A stretch of DNA of 64,000 bases, from the NCBI RefSeq assembly GCF_900129705.1, contig NZ_FQWO01000006.1, positions 141,507 to 205,506 of the forward strand. Direction: 5' to 3'. Position 1 is the first letter of the stretch, and each line of letters begins with the position of its first letter. The stretch is from Flavobacterium granuli (GTDB lineage Bacteria; Bacteroidota; Bacteroidia; Flavobacteriales; Flavobacteriaceae). The position numbers were made by a program, and so were the translations under genes. Positions 32,948 through 41,875 of this stretch are shown in pieces. The notes under the pieces are model-generated. The model searched no databases and was not told the DNA's origin. It was given only the letters and a program-made list of their open reading frames with translations.

Positions 32948-33805
32948 ATGAAAATTTACGTAATAGGAATAGGATTGATAGGCGGTTCGATGGCATTAGA
33001 TATCAAGAAATTGTATCCTGAAGCTACAGTTTGCGGCATTGATGCTAATGAAGGCCATTTGCAGGAAGCCATCGCTTTAGGAGTGGTTGATGTTGCCGGA
33101 AAGATGGAAGATTTGACTACGGCTGATTTTGTGATTGTATCAGTTCCTGTAGATGTGGCTATGGTTGTTTTACCAGCTGTATTGGAAGCTATAGGTGATG
33201 ATACGATTGTTTTTGAGGTGGGTTCTACCAAAGCGCCAATTTGCGAAGCGGTGGCCAATCATCCTAGAAGACGCAATTTTATTGCCACACATCCTATTGC
33301 GGGAACAGAATTCTCAGGACCGTCGGCAGCAATTCATGGTTTGTTTCAAGGGAAAACCAATATTATTTGCGAAGTGGAACGTACGGCTTTTAAATTACAG
33401 GAAAAGGCATTGGATCTTTTTAAAGCTATCGGGATGAGAATTCGTTATATGGATCCCAAATCACATGATAAACACATCGCTTATGTATCGCATTTATCGC
33501 ACATCAGTTCGTTTATGTTGGGTAAAACCGTAATTAATAAGGAAAAACACGAACAGGATATTTTTGATATGGCAGGTTCCGGATTTGAAAGTACTGTTCG
33601 TTTGGCTAAAAGTTCCCCAGCAATGTGGACGCCCATTTTTAAACAAAACAGGAAACAGGTCGTAAAAACATTGGAAGAATATATTTCTAATTTGACCCAG
33701 TTTAAGGATTTGTTGATAAATGAGGATTATGCCGCAATTTATGAAGAAATGGAAAGTGTAAATAGAATTAAAGAAATATTGAACGGGATAAATATCAAGA
33801 AATAG
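32948..33805 (+). CDS. tyrA: Prephenate dehydrogenase
   Basis: Oxidatively decarboxylates prephenate to 4-hydroxyphenylpyruvate for Tyr. 285 residues: NAD-binding Rossmann motif VIGIGLIGGSMAL at the start, THPIAGTEFSGPSAA (catalytic region, His near residue 117), and HIAYVSHLSHISSF (second conserved His region, near 178). No ACT domain is seen at the C terminus. Part of the pheA operon, between the aminotransferase and the DAHP synthase/chorismate mutase. Confidence 0.95.
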   Translation: MKIYVIGIGLIGGSMALDIKKLYPEATVCGIDANEGHLQEAIALGVVDVAGKMEDLTTADFVIVSVPVDVAMVVLPAVLEAIGDDTIVFEVGSTKAPICEAVANHPRRRNFIATHPIAGTEFSGPSAAIHGLFQGKTNIICEVERTAFKLQEKALDLFKAIGMRIRYMDPKSHDKHIAYVSHLSHISSFMLGKTVINKEKHEQDIFDMAGSGFESTVRLAKSSPAMWTPIFKQNRKQVVKTLEEYISNLTQFKDLLINEDYAAIYEEMESVNRIKEILNGINIKK

Positions 33806-33866
33806 AGAAACGATCCCATAAAGAGAAAACAAACTAAAAATTATAAATAAACTAAAAACTATTAAA

Positions 33867-34949
33867 ATGGAAAATACAAAAGAAATGAGAACGTGGTTGA
33901 ATGACTTCAATTTAACTCACCCTCTAGTAATAGCAGGACCTTGTAGTGCAGAAACAGAAGAACAAGTATTGAAAATTGCTCATGAGTTGAAAGATTCAGA
34001 TGTAAGCATTTTTAGAGCAGGAATTTGGAAACCAAGAACACGCCCAGGAGGATTTGAAGGTGTGGGTGAAATAGGATTGAAATGGTTGCAAAAAGCCAAA
34101 GCTGAAACAGGTTTATTGATGGGGACTGAAGTGGCCACTGCTGCTCATTGTAAATTAGCTTTAGAGCATGATATTGATGTGTTATGGGTGGGTGCCCGTA
34201 CAACTGCAAACCCATTTGCTGTTCAAGAAATTGCTGATACATTAGCAGGAACTGATAAAATTGTTTTGATTAAAAATCCGGTAAATCCTGATATGGCTTT
34301 GTGGTTGGGAGGCGTAGAACGTTTACATGCTGCTGGAATAAAAAAATTAGGAGTGATTCATAGAGGCTTTTCAACTTATGAAAAAACAAAATACAGAAAC
34401 ATTCCAGAATGGCAAATTGCTATTGACTTGCAAAATAAATTTCCTGATTTACCATTAATCATTGATCCTTCTCATATTACGGGAAATAGAGACATGATTC
34501 TTGAAGTAACACAAGAAGCTTTGAATTTAAATTATGACGGTATGATTATCGAAACACATACTGATCCTGATAATGCGTGGAGTGATGCTGCGCAGCAAGT
34601 GACTCCAGATGCTTTGAAACAAATTTTCAAAGATCTAAGAGTAAGAAAACAAGATGATGTTTCGGATGAGTACACTCAAAAAATGAAAAAATTGAGAGCG
34701 AATATCGATGTTTTGGATACGAATTTATTAGACTTGTTAGGAAAGCGTATGAAAGTGGCCGACGAAATAGGTCAGGTAAAAAAAGACGCTAACGTTGCGG
34801 TACTTCAAAACACACGTTGGAATGAAATTTTAGGAAAAATGATTCTTGAAGGAGAAAAAAGAGGCTTAACAGAAGAGTTTGTTCTTAGAATGTTCAAAGC
34901 CATTCACCAAGAAAGTATTGGTCACCAAGAAAAAATTGTAAACGCTTAG
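33867..34949 (+). CDS. Bifunctional DAHP synthase / chorismate mutase
   Basis: First step of the shikimate pathway fused with the mutase that commits chorismate to Phe/Tyr. 360 residues. The N-terminal AroA-I-beta type barrel has VIAGPCSAETEEQ (near residue 18), FRAGIWKPRTRPGGFEGVG (near 50) and IDPSHITGNRD (near 199). The C-terminal AroQ helical mutase begins near residue 270 (MKKLRANIDVLDTNLLDLLG, KRMKVADEIG). This domain order is characteristic of Bacteroidetes. It ends the operon and has a terminator, so chorismate supply and use are under the same aromatic attenuator. Confidence 0.95.
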   Translation: MENTKEMRTWLNDFNLTHPLVIAGPCSAETEEQVLKIAHELKDSDVSIFRAGIWKPRTRPGGFEGVGEIGLKWLQKAKAETGLLMGTEVATAAHCKLALEHDIDVLWVGARTTANPFAVQEIADTLAGTDKIVLIKNPVNPDMALWLGGVERLHAAGIKKLGVIHRGFSTYEKTKYRNIPEWQIAIDLQNKFPDLPLIIDPSHITGNRDMILEVTQEALNLNYDGMIIETHTDPDNAWSDAAQQVTPDALKQIFKDLRVRKQDDVSDEYTQKMKKLRANIDVLDTNLLDLLGKRMKVADEIGQVKKDANVAVLQNTRWNEILGKMILEGEKRGLTEEFVLRMFKAIHQESIGHQEKIVNA

Positions 34950-34971
34950 TTTATTCACGTCTTAATAAATC

Positions 34972-35010
34972 AATCTCCACTTTTTTAGAAAATCGTGGAG
35001 ATTTTTTATT
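34972..35010 (+). terminator. Terminator of the aromatic operon
   Basis: 9-bp perfect stem AATCTCCAC (34972-34980) with GTGGAGATT (34995-35003), then a T run. Confidence 0.9.
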
Positions 35011-35065
35011 TTAGACTTCGTCAAAAAATTAAAAATTAAATTTTAAACTTGTTGAAACAATATTT

Positions 35066-35073
35066 TACCTTTG
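35066..35073 (+). promoter_or_regulatory. -7 element directly before rsgA
   Basis: TACCTTTG, an exact TAnnTTTG, only 4 nt before the rsgA ATG. A start site at the usual distance would fall on or next to the start codon. TTG lies only 14 nt upstream, shorter than usual. Confidence 0.55.
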
Positions 35074-35077
35074 CCGC

Positions 35078-36055
35078 ATGACAGGACTCGTATACAAATC
35101 TACAGGAAGTTGGTACACAGTAAAATCAGAACAAGGTGATTTTATTGAATGCCGTATGAAAGGGAAGTTTAGGATTAAAGGAATAAAAAGCACCAATCCT
35201 ATTGCAGTGGGAGATATTGTGGACTATGAACTGGAATCCTCTTCAGATACAGTGACTGGGACCATTCATAACATTCACGAAAGAAAGAATTATATTGTTC
35301 GAAAATCGGTGAATTTATCCCATCAGATGCACATTATTGCCTCTAATATTGATCGGGTATTTTTGTTGGTAACGATAAATAATCCACCAACAACATTCAA
35401 TTTTATTGACCGTTTTTTGGTTACTGCCGAAGCTTATGGAATCGAAACGATTTTGGTTTTTAATAAAATCGATACTTTGGATGAAGTTACCCTAGACGAG
35501 CAATTGTATATGCAGCATGTATATCAGGAAATAGGTTATAAATGCTTGCGCGTTTCTTCAACTCAGGGAAAAGGAATTGAGGAGTTGAAAGAAATGATGA
35601 TAGGTAAAGTGAGTATGTTTTCCGGGCATTCCGGCGTTGGAAAATCGACTTTGGTGAATGCTCTGGAACCTTCTTTGCACCTTAAAACAAAAGTAATTTC
35701 TGAAGCTAGCAAACAAGGACAGCATACCACGACTTTTGCCGAGATGTATGATTTGTCTTTTGATGCCAAAATCATCGATACTCCGGGAATCAAAGGTTTT
35801 GGAATCGTAGATATGGAAAAAGAAGAAGTCAGCGGTTATTTTCCTGAATTTTTCAAATTGAAAGACCAATGTAAATTCAATAATTGCCTGCATAAAGAAG
35901 AGCCGCATTGCGCAGTCAAAAAAGCTTTAGAGAAAGACGAAATCGCTTGGTCCCGTTATAATAGTTATCTTAAAATACTAGAAGGCGAGGATGAGAATTA
36001 CCGTACTGATATTCACAATGAAGATCGCGCTGCCAGCGATGAATCCAGAAAATAA
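35078..36055 (+). CDS. rsgA: Ribosome small-subunit-dependent GTPase A
   Basis: Circularly permuted GTPase that helps mature the 30S subunit. 325 residues: an OB-fold domain first (about 1-80), then the G motifs in permuted order: G4 NKID (near residue 130), G1 GHSGVGKSTL (near 184) and G3 DTPGIKGFG (near 233). A C-terminal zinc region follows with Cys and His ligands (CKFNNCLHKEEPHC, near 267-280). All catalytic elements are intact. The mRNA may be leaderless (see the -7 element just upstream). Confidence 0.96.
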   Translation: MTGLVYKSTGSWYTVKSEQGDFIECRMKGKFRIKGIKSTNPIAVGDIVDYELESSSDTVTGTIHNIHERKNYIVRKSVNLSHQMHIIASNIDRVFLLVTINNPPTTFNFIDRFLVTAEAYGIETILVFNKIDTLDEVTLDEQLYMQHVYQEIGYKCLRVSSTQGKGIEELKEMMIGKVSMFSGHSGVGKSTLVNALEPSLHLKTKVISEASKQGQHTTTFAEMYDLSFDAKIIDTPGIKGFGIVDMEKEEVSGYFPEFFKLKDQCKFNNCLHKEEPHCAVKKALEKDEIAWSRYNSYLKILEGEDENYRTDIHNEDRAASDESRK

Positions 36056-36058
36056 TAG

Positions 36059-36118
36059 TCCAAAGTCTTAAAGTAAAATGAAAAAAGACTTTAGGCTTTA
36101 GAATCTTAAGACTTAGAT
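36059..36118 (+). repeat. Spacer of AAAGTCTT / AAGACTTT words
   Basis: Between rsgA and dtd: words CAAAGTCTTAAAG, AAAAGACTTTAGG and CTTAAGACTT form overlapping imperfect palindromes. Same word family as the metH-metF spacer at 26823-26901. Confidence 0.45.
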
Positions 36119-36119
36119 C

Positions 36120-36572
36120 ATGAAAATTGTTATTCAAAGAGTTTCCTCGGCTTCCGTAACGATCGAGAATAAAGTAGTAGCCGATATACAAAAAGGACTA
36201 TTGATTTTACTTGGTATCGAAGATGCCGATGCCCAAGAAGATATCAATTGGCTTTGCCAAAAAGTAGCCAATCTTCGCATTTTTGGTGATGAAAATGATG
36301 TAATGAATTTATCAATCAAAGATTGCGATGGAGATATTATTGTCGTGAGCCAATTTACGCTTCATGCCAGCACTAAGAAAGGAAATCGTCCATCTTATAT
36401 TAAAGCAGCAAAACCAGAAGTGGCTATTCCATTATATGAAAGTTTTGTAAAACATCTCGAAAAAGAATTTGGTAAAAAAGTGCAGACCGGAGTTTTTGGT
36501 GCCGATATGAAAGTGTCACTTTTGAATGATGGCCCAGTAACAATTGTAATTGATTCTAAAAACAAAGGATAA
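36120..36572 (+). CDS. dtd: D-aminoacyl-tRNA deacylase
   Basis: Hydrolyses D-amino acids from mischarged tRNA. 150 residues, the normal DTD length. The N terminus MKIVIQRVSSASVTIENKVV, the catalytic SQFTLHASTKKGNRPSY segment (near residues 78-94) and the cross-subunit Gly-Pro motif in NDGPVTIVID (near 137) are all present. It lies 64 nt after rsgA and may share its transcript. Confidence 0.96.
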   Translation: MKIVIQRVSSASVTIENKVVADIQKGLLILLGIEDADAQEDINWLCQKVANLRIFGDENDVMNLSIKDCDGDIIVVSQFTLHASTKKGNRPSYIKAAKPEVAIPLYESFVKHLEKEFGKKVQTGVFGADMKVSLLNDGPVTIVIDSKNKG

Positions 36573-36697
36573 ATATATCTTATATTAAAAGGCTGTTTTT
36601 TTTAGTGTTTTTTATTTATTAAGTGTTATTTTCTTGATTGTCAGTTATTTGTTGTTTTTGATAAAATTCTAGTGTTTTTAAATTGTGTTTTATTTTT

Positions 36698-36705
36698 TAC
36701 TTTTG
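36698..36705 (+). promoter_or_regulatory. -7 element before the oxoamine synthase group
   Basis: TACTTTTG, exact TAnnTTTG, in a very A/T-rich spacer. No TTG lies at the right distance (a GTG-like region occurs near 36672). The start codon is 50 nt downstream. Confidence 0.5.
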
Positions 36706-36755
36706 AGGTAATTGAAGTAAAGATCCCAAATCTATTAATTTAATAACCTAAAATT

Positions 36756-39170
36756 TTGGCAAAAATCAAACACGCGAGTGCTTATGATGTAATTGATCAT
36801 GTGGCTACAACTGCGAAAAAAAAGAAAGTAATGCATCTTTCTTCTCAGGAAGAAGAATTTAATGGCGAGTTTTTAAAAATAAATAATGAAGAGTTAATCA
36901 ATTTTGGTACTTGTGGTTATTTAGGATTAGAAAAGCATCCGCATATTTTAGAGAAGAGTCGTAATTTATTAGATCGATATGGCTCTCATTTCTCTATTTC
37001 AAGAACATACGTAAAAGCATCCTATCAAGATGAATTAGAAAATTTGATCAGTAAAATTTTTGACAATCATCCTGTCATAACATTTACTTCTACCTCGGTT
37101 GCCCATCAATCGGTAATAGGGACTATTATACAACCCAGTGATTTAATTATTCTAGACCAACAAGTACATTATAGTGTACAATATCCATGTCAATTTGCAA
37201 AATTGCAGGGTACAATGGTCAAAATGATTCGTCATAACAACATGGAAATGTTGGAAGAATTTATCAAAAGAGGTTATAACCAATACGACAAGATTTGGTA
37301 TATGGCCGATGGAGTGTATTCTATGTACGGTGATTTGCCTCATAAAACGGAGCTTCTTTATTTGCTGGAAAAATATCCAAAACTTCATTTGTATTTTGAC
37401 GATGCACATGGTGTGGGATGGACAGGTAAAAATGGTTGTGGAAGTGTATTTGAACACTTCAAGCATAGCGAAAGGGTGATTTTAATGAGTACGTTGGCCA
37501 AAGGTTTTGGATGTATCGGAGGAATTGCCGTTTTCAATGATGCCGAAATGCACCGAAAAGTTAATATTTATGGAGGGATTCTTGCCTATACACATCCTTT
37601 GTCTCCATCTAATGTTGGTGCAGCCATTGGCGCGGCAGAACTTTTACTCTCAGATAAGATTCATGTCTATCAAAAGGAATTGAAGGATTCGATGGAGTAT
37701 TTGAATCTGAAATTAGAAGAGCTTAATTTGACCAACACCTCTTCAAACGAAACTCCCATTTATTTTATAGGGACGGGTTCTGTGAAGGTAGCTCAAAATT
37801 TGGTTCAGCGTGTTTTGGCTGATGGATTGTATGTGAATACGGCGACATTCCCAGTTGTGCCAAATGATAAAACAGGATTGCGATTTACGCTCACAAGACA
37901 CAATACAAAGGCTCATATTGACCAATTAGTAAATTCGATAGGTAGAAATTTTCATATTGCAGTTGATGAAGAAAATGAAGATTTAGAAAAAATCTATAAG
38001 ACATTTAATGTTCCTTTTAAAGGGAAAAACACTGTAAAAACAGTTGGGTCAGAGAATATTTTTGTAGAAGTCTATAATAGTATTAATGAAATAGACGTTA
38101 CAATATGGGATAATCTGTTTAAGGATAATGGGAGTTATTCTCATAACGGCTTGCAATGCATCGAAGAGATTTTCTCAAATAATGAAAAAATAGAAGAAAA
38201 TTGGGGATTCCATTATGTGATTATTAAAGATGAGAATGATGAAGTGATATTGGCGACATTTTTCACAAGTGCACTTTATAAAGACGACATGTTGTCGCTG
38301 GAAAATATTTCTAAGCAAATTGAAAAACAAAGAGAGCAGGATCCTTATTATTTATGTTCAAAAACATTGGCCATGGGTTCGTTGTTCACGGAAGGGAAAC
38401 ATTTGTTTGTCAATGAAAAACATCCTTTGGTGAATGAAGCTTTGAGTGGATTTTTCATTGAGGTCGAAAAATTAAAAAAAGCTACTGATTCAACTGTGGT
38501 ACTTTTAAGAGATTTTCAGTCCGATTTTAAATATATGGAATGTTTTGAAAACGAGGGCTTTGTTAAAATAAATATGCCAAACGTAAATATAATTCCGATT
38601 CAAAGCTGGAAAACAAACGAAGAATTTCTCGGTCAGATTCCGTCAAAAAACAATAAAAGAAATATTGAAAGATATGTTTTAAAATATGAAGATCAATTCG
38701 ACATTACGTTTAAAAATACAATAACAAGTCAAGAAGCGGAACATTATTATAATTTATTTCAAAACGTTAAAAAAGACAATCATGCCGTTAATTATTTTAA
38801 ATATCCGACCAAGATTACCCAAATTCTGTCTAAATATGAGGATTGGGAATTTATGGACATTAAATTAAAAGGAGGTAATGAGACCATCTGCTGCGCTTGG
38901 TCATTCAGGGGAGACAAGCATTATTCCCCATTGATTATGGGATTGAATTATGAATATGTTGAGTCAATGAATCTTTATAAACAAGCCATTTTTCAATTGG
39001 TAAAAAGAGCCAATTATTTAAATAAAGAAAAAGTGTTTTTAGGATATTCTGCTGATTATGAAAAGCAAAAATATGGAGCAAACACCATTTCTTTATATGC
39101 CTTTATTAAATTAGATGATACTTTTAATATGGAATTAATAGAGTCAATGGCGAATATAAAAAAAGGATAA
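36756..39170 (+). CDS. Alpha-oxoamine synthase fused to a GNAT-like domain
   Basis: 804 residues from a TTG start (no suitable ATG). Residues about 40-400 are a PLP-dependent alpha-oxoamine synthase (family of KBL, BioF, serine palmitoyltransferase, CqsA). NFGTCGYLGLEKHP, the PLP-stacking region, DDAHGVGWTGKNGCG (Asp/His near 214) and the Schiff-base Lys in MSTLAKGFGCIGG (Lys249) are intact. Such enzymes join an amino acid and an acyl-CoA with loss of CO2. Residues about 410-800 resemble a GNAT/FemAB-like acyltransferase (LKGGNETICCAWSFRGD). The likely product is an acylated amino-ketone lipid or signal. Substrates are unknown. It starts a group with a STAS-like protein (3 nt away) and a hybrid kinase. 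Confidence 0.82.
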   Translation: MAKIKHASAYDVIDHVATTAKKKKVMHLSSQEEEFNGEFLKINNEELINFGTCGYLGLEKHPHILEKSRNLLDRYGSHFSISRTYVKASYQDELENLISKIFDNHPVITFTSTSVAHQSVIGTIIQPSDLIILDQQVHYSVQYPCQFAKLQGTMVKMIRHNNMEMLEEFIKRGYNQYDKIWYMADGVYSMYGDLPHKTELLYLLEKYPKLHLYFDDAHGVGWTGKNGCGSVFEHFKHSERVILMSTLAKGFGCIGGIAVFNDAEMHRKVNIYGGILAYTHPLSPSNVGAAIGAAELLLSDKIHVYQKELKDSMEYLNLKLEELNLTNTSSNETPIYFIGTGSVKVAQNLVQRVLADGLYVNTATFPVVPNDKTGLRFTLTRHNTKAHIDQLVNSIGRNFHIAVDEENEDLEKIYKTFNVPFKGKNTVKTVGSENIFVEVYNSINEIDVTIWDNLFKDNGSYSHNGLQCIEEIFSNNEKIEENWGFHYVIIKDENDEVILATFFTSALYKDDMLSLENISKQIEKQREQDPYYLCSKTLAMGSLFTEGKHLFVNEKHPLVNEALSGFFIEVEKLKKATDSTVVLLRDFQSDFKYMECFENEGFVKINMPNVNIIPIQSWKTNEEFLGQIPSKNNKRNIERYVLKYEDQFDITFKNTITSQEAEHYYNLFQNVKKDNHAVNYFKYPTKITQILSKYEDWEFMDIKLKGGNETICCAWSFRGDKHYSPLIMGLNYEYVESMNLYKQAIFQLVKRANYLNKEKVFLGYSADYEKQKYGANTISLYAFIKLDDTFNMELIESMANIKKG

Positions 39171-39173
39171 TAG

Positions 39174-39563
39174 ATGACAGAATTAGAGAATGAATTTATC
39201 CGTTTTTGGATTGACGATGGGATTTTGTACAGTGAATTTAAATGTGAAGTGCATTTTGATTTGGATAAAATAAAACAATTAATAGAAATGAGACATGCGA
39301 TTTCGAATAATGTCAATCAATATTGGTGTTATGATGTTAAAGAAGGAACTGGTTTTCCAAAAGAATGCAGAGATTATGCGGATGTTTATGGTCAAGATTT
39401 CTTATTTGCATGTGCATTAGTTATCAATTCACATATTCAAAAATTTTTATTTAATACATTTTTAAAATTAAAAAAATCAAAAATTCCGTTTCAGACATTC
39501 ACAAACAAAGAAAAAGCAATAGAATGGCTCATGGAAATAAAAGCAAAAAATGAACAAGCTTGA
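39174..39563 (+). CDS. STAS-like small protein (SpoIIAA-type fold)
   Basis: 129 residues, no signal or membrane segment. The pattern (short beta-strand start FIRFWIDDGILYSEFKC, a helix DLDKIKQLIEMRHAI, a central strand, and CALVINSHIQKFLFNTFLKL followed by PFQTFTNKEKAIEWL) is that of small Bacteroidetes proteins with a STAS/SpoIIAA-like fold seen next to signalling genes. It begins 3 nt after the oxoamine synthase gene, so it is translationally linked, and precedes a hybrid histidine kinase by 54 nt. A regulatory partner role is inferred. No enzyme motif is visible. Confidence 0.7.
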   Translation: MTELENEFIRFWIDDGILYSEFKCEVHFDLDKIKQLIEMRHAISNNVNQYWCYDVKEGTGFPKECRDYADVYGQDFLFACALVINSHIQKFLFNTFLKLKKSKIPFQTFTNKEKAIEWLMEIKAKNEQA

Positions 39564-39617
39564 TTTTTGTGCTTTTTTTAAAAGGATATAAATTGATAAG
39601 ATTAAAAGAATAATTAA

Positions 39618-41132
39618 ATGACTAAACTAGAGGAAGTATTAGTTTTGGTTCGTTCAATCAATGAAGATGAGTTTCAGGAACAACTTACAAATGGAAATAG
39701 TTTGGACGATGTTTATAAAGAATTACTTTTTTTGGCTGAAAAAATTGAATCTAAAAAGAAAAGAACCAACATTATAATTGAGCATATATCAAATTGTTAT
39801 GCGGGAGATTTTTTTAATTATTTGCCAATTTCGGATGCCCAGGATGAATTAGATGTTTTCTGTATGGGATTCAATACCTATATTGAAGAATTAAAAGCAG
39901 TTATGGTTTCTAAAAATTTATTGGAAACTATTAATAAAAAATTAGTCGAAGAAAAGGAACGTTCGGAACAATTAGCGATGGCAAGAGATGAATTCTTGTC
40001 AAGTATGAGTCATGAAATCCGTACACCACTTAATGGTATATTGGGTTTTACGGATTTATTGCTAGGAAATTCTTCTTTAGATGCCGAGAGTAAAAAACAA
40101 TTGGACTATATAAAGATATCGGGTGATATTTTACTGGTAATTATCAACGATATTTTGGATTTGGCAAAAATTGAGTCGGGACAAATTACACTCTATGAAA
40201 AACCCTTCGATTTATCAAAACTCACCCAGCTTATTTACGACACTTTTGCTAGCAAGATAGAAGGAAAAGAAATTGATTTTAAAATTTCAATCGATAAAAA
40301 AGTCCCGGCAATACTTAATGGCGATTCCATTCGAGTCTCTCAAATATTATTTAATTTAATTAGTAATGCCGTTAAATTTACTCCTGTAAAAGGAAAAATT
40401 AGACTGAAAATTAAGTTTAATGGAGAAGAGGCAGGCTTCCAGCACATAAAAGTGACAGTAAAAGACTCTGGAATAGGAATCCCTTCGGATAAGATAGAAG
40501 CTATTTTTGAACCATTCATTCAAGTAAGCAATGATACGGCCAGAAAATATGATGGAACAGGATTGGGACTGACGATTATCAAAAAAATTATCAGTATCAT
40601 GGATGGTGATATTCAGGTGAAAAGTAAGCTGAATGTGGGTACTAAATTTATAGTAAACTTACCTTTTGTTAAAGGAATTCCTAATGGAGAGAATATAAAA
40701 TCAATTAAAAATAATAGTAAGTCAGTTCACGCTATTGATACTGGTGAAAGAATAAAAGTTCTTTTAGCCGAAGATAATCGTATAAATCAAATTTTAGTAC
40801 AAAAAGTGCTTTCAAAATTTAATTTTGAATGTGTTACCGTAGGCAATGGGAGCTTAGCTGTTGAGGCAGTTATTAATGGAGATTTTGATGTTATTTTGAT
40901 GGATATAATGATGCCAATAATGAATGGTTATGAAGCCACTTCGATTATTCGTAACTTGGAAGATCAGACAAAAAAAAACATTCCCATTATTGCATTAAGT
41001 GCAGTAGTGACTGGATCAGTTGTAGAAGCTTGTTCTTCTACAGGAATAGATAGGTATTTATCCAAACCTTTCAAATCAGAAGAATTGTATAACGTTATAA
41101 TTGAATTGGTCCATAAAGGAGATGATCTTTAA
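39618..41132 (+). CDS. Soluble hybrid histidine kinase with C-terminal receiver
   Basis: 504 residues without membrane segments. Order: N-terminal helical region (1-115) ending in a signalling coiled coil (NKKLVEEKERSEQLAMARDE), HisKA with SHEIRTPLNG (His132), HATPase with N-box LISNAVKFTP, VKDSGIGIP and the GTGLGLTI lid, then a receiver with AEDN, phospho-acceptor Asp in VILMDIMMP (near 429) and Lys in YLSKPFK. All catalytic residues are intact. The cytoplasmic location means it senses an internal signal or a partner protein. The co-oriented oxoamine synthase and STAS-like genes just upstream recall the CqsA/CqsS synthase-sensor pair, but this kinase lacks the membrane sensor domain of CqsS. 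Confidence 0.92.
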   Translation: MTKLEEVLVLVRSINEDEFQEQLTNGNSLDDVYKELLFLAEKIESKKKRTNIIIEHISNCYAGDFFNYLPISDAQDELDVFCMGFNTYIEELKAVMVSKNLLETINKKLVEEKERSEQLAMARDEFLSSMSHEIRTPLNGILGFTDLLLGNSSLDAESKKQLDYIKISGDILLVIINDILDLAKIESGQITLYEKPFDLSKLTQLIYDTFASKIEGKEIDFKISIDKKVPAILNGDSIRVSQILFNLISNAVKFTPVKGKIRLKIKFNGEEAGFQHIKVTVKDSGIGIPSDKIEAIFEPFIQVSNDTARKYDGTGLGLTIIKKIISIMDGDIQVKSKLNVGTKFIVNLPFVKGIPNGENIKSIKNNSKSVHAIDTGERIKVLLAEDNRINQILVQKVLSKFNFECVTVGNGSLAVEAVINGDFDVILMDIMMPIMNGYEATSIIRNLEDQTKKNIPIIALSAVVTGSVVEACSSTGIDRYLSKPFKSEELYNVIIELVHKGDDL

Positions 41133-41287
41133 TGTTTTATTTCAAAGTTTTTTATTGATTTGGAAATGACCATTTACAGCTAGAATAATTGCCCAAATGT
41201 AGAAGTTGAATTTTTGAAAAGATTTAAAAGGAATCTTTCTGTTACCTTTGTATTTCTAATTGCCATTTTTATCTCAATATCTGTGAA

Positions 41288-41830
41288 ATGACTTTGAAAC
41301 AAAATTTTCAAAATATAAATTCGACTTACAAAAGAGAAATGATATTGGATGGTATTGTTAATTTGGAGGATTTAATGAACTCGATTGTTATTGATGCTAA
41401 AGAAGGTAAAAGCAGAGTCACTGCAAGAGAATCTAATTTAGGCTTAGAAATAGTAAAACAAATCGAGAACAGATTTGACCTGACTTTTGTTCCTGAAAAA
41501 GAAAATGGCAATCTGTGTTTTGTTAATAATAATGATGAGCTTCGGGATGAGTTTGTGCAAAGTTTTTCTCCTATTGACGTTTTGGATTACCTTTATGCCG
41601 TTTTGCATTCGACAAAAAGTAAAAATGTACACCAAGCTTTCTTGGAAATGGATTTTTCGAAAATTTCATATCCAAAGACAATTTCAGGATTTAGATCCTT
41701 GACGGTTTTAGGTCGCAAGTTGCGCCAGATTCATTTGCTCGAAAGCTCAAAAGTTAACTTGGCAGAAACGGTCCGATTAACGAAAGCCATTGACGCTGTA
41801 GATATAATTGATTGTGAAACAAAATTATAA
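41288..41830 (+). CDS. Protein resembling the C-terminal part of type ISP restriction-methylases
   Basis: 180 residues. The segment from about residue 92 (SFSPIDVLDYLYAVLHSTKS, then FLEMDFSKISYPKTISGF and LGRKLRQIHLLESSKVN) strongly resembles the C-terminal target-recognition region of large type ISP/IIG restriction-modification proteins, where this block follows the methylase. No methylase (GxG, NPPY) or helicase motif is present and no longer ORF precedes it. It may be a relic or a reused stand-alone domain. The reading frame is intact with an ATG, so it may still be expressed. Family resemblance is from memory of the motif. Confidence 0.6.
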   Translation: MTLKQNFQNINSTYKREMILDGIVNLEDLMNSIVIDAKEGKSRVTARESNLGLEIVKQIENRFDLTFVPEKENGNLCFVNNNDELRDEFVQSFSPIDVLDYLYAVLHSTKSKNVHQAFLEMDFSKISYPKTISGFRSLTVLGRKLRQIHLLESSKVNLAETVRLTKAIDAVDIIDCETKL

Positions 41831-41842
41831 AAAATAATAATT

Positions 41843-41861
41843 GAGGAATGCTTCGTTCCTC
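41843..41861 (+). repeat. REP-like hairpin
   Basis: GAGGAA-TGCTTCG-TTCCTC, followed by GCAATGA. The reverse complement (TCATTGCGAGGAACGAAGCA) is a widespread extragenic repeat form in Flavobacteriia genomes as I recall. It fills the gap before the MazG-like gene. Confidence 0.55.
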
Positions 41862-41875
41862 GCAATGATAGACCA

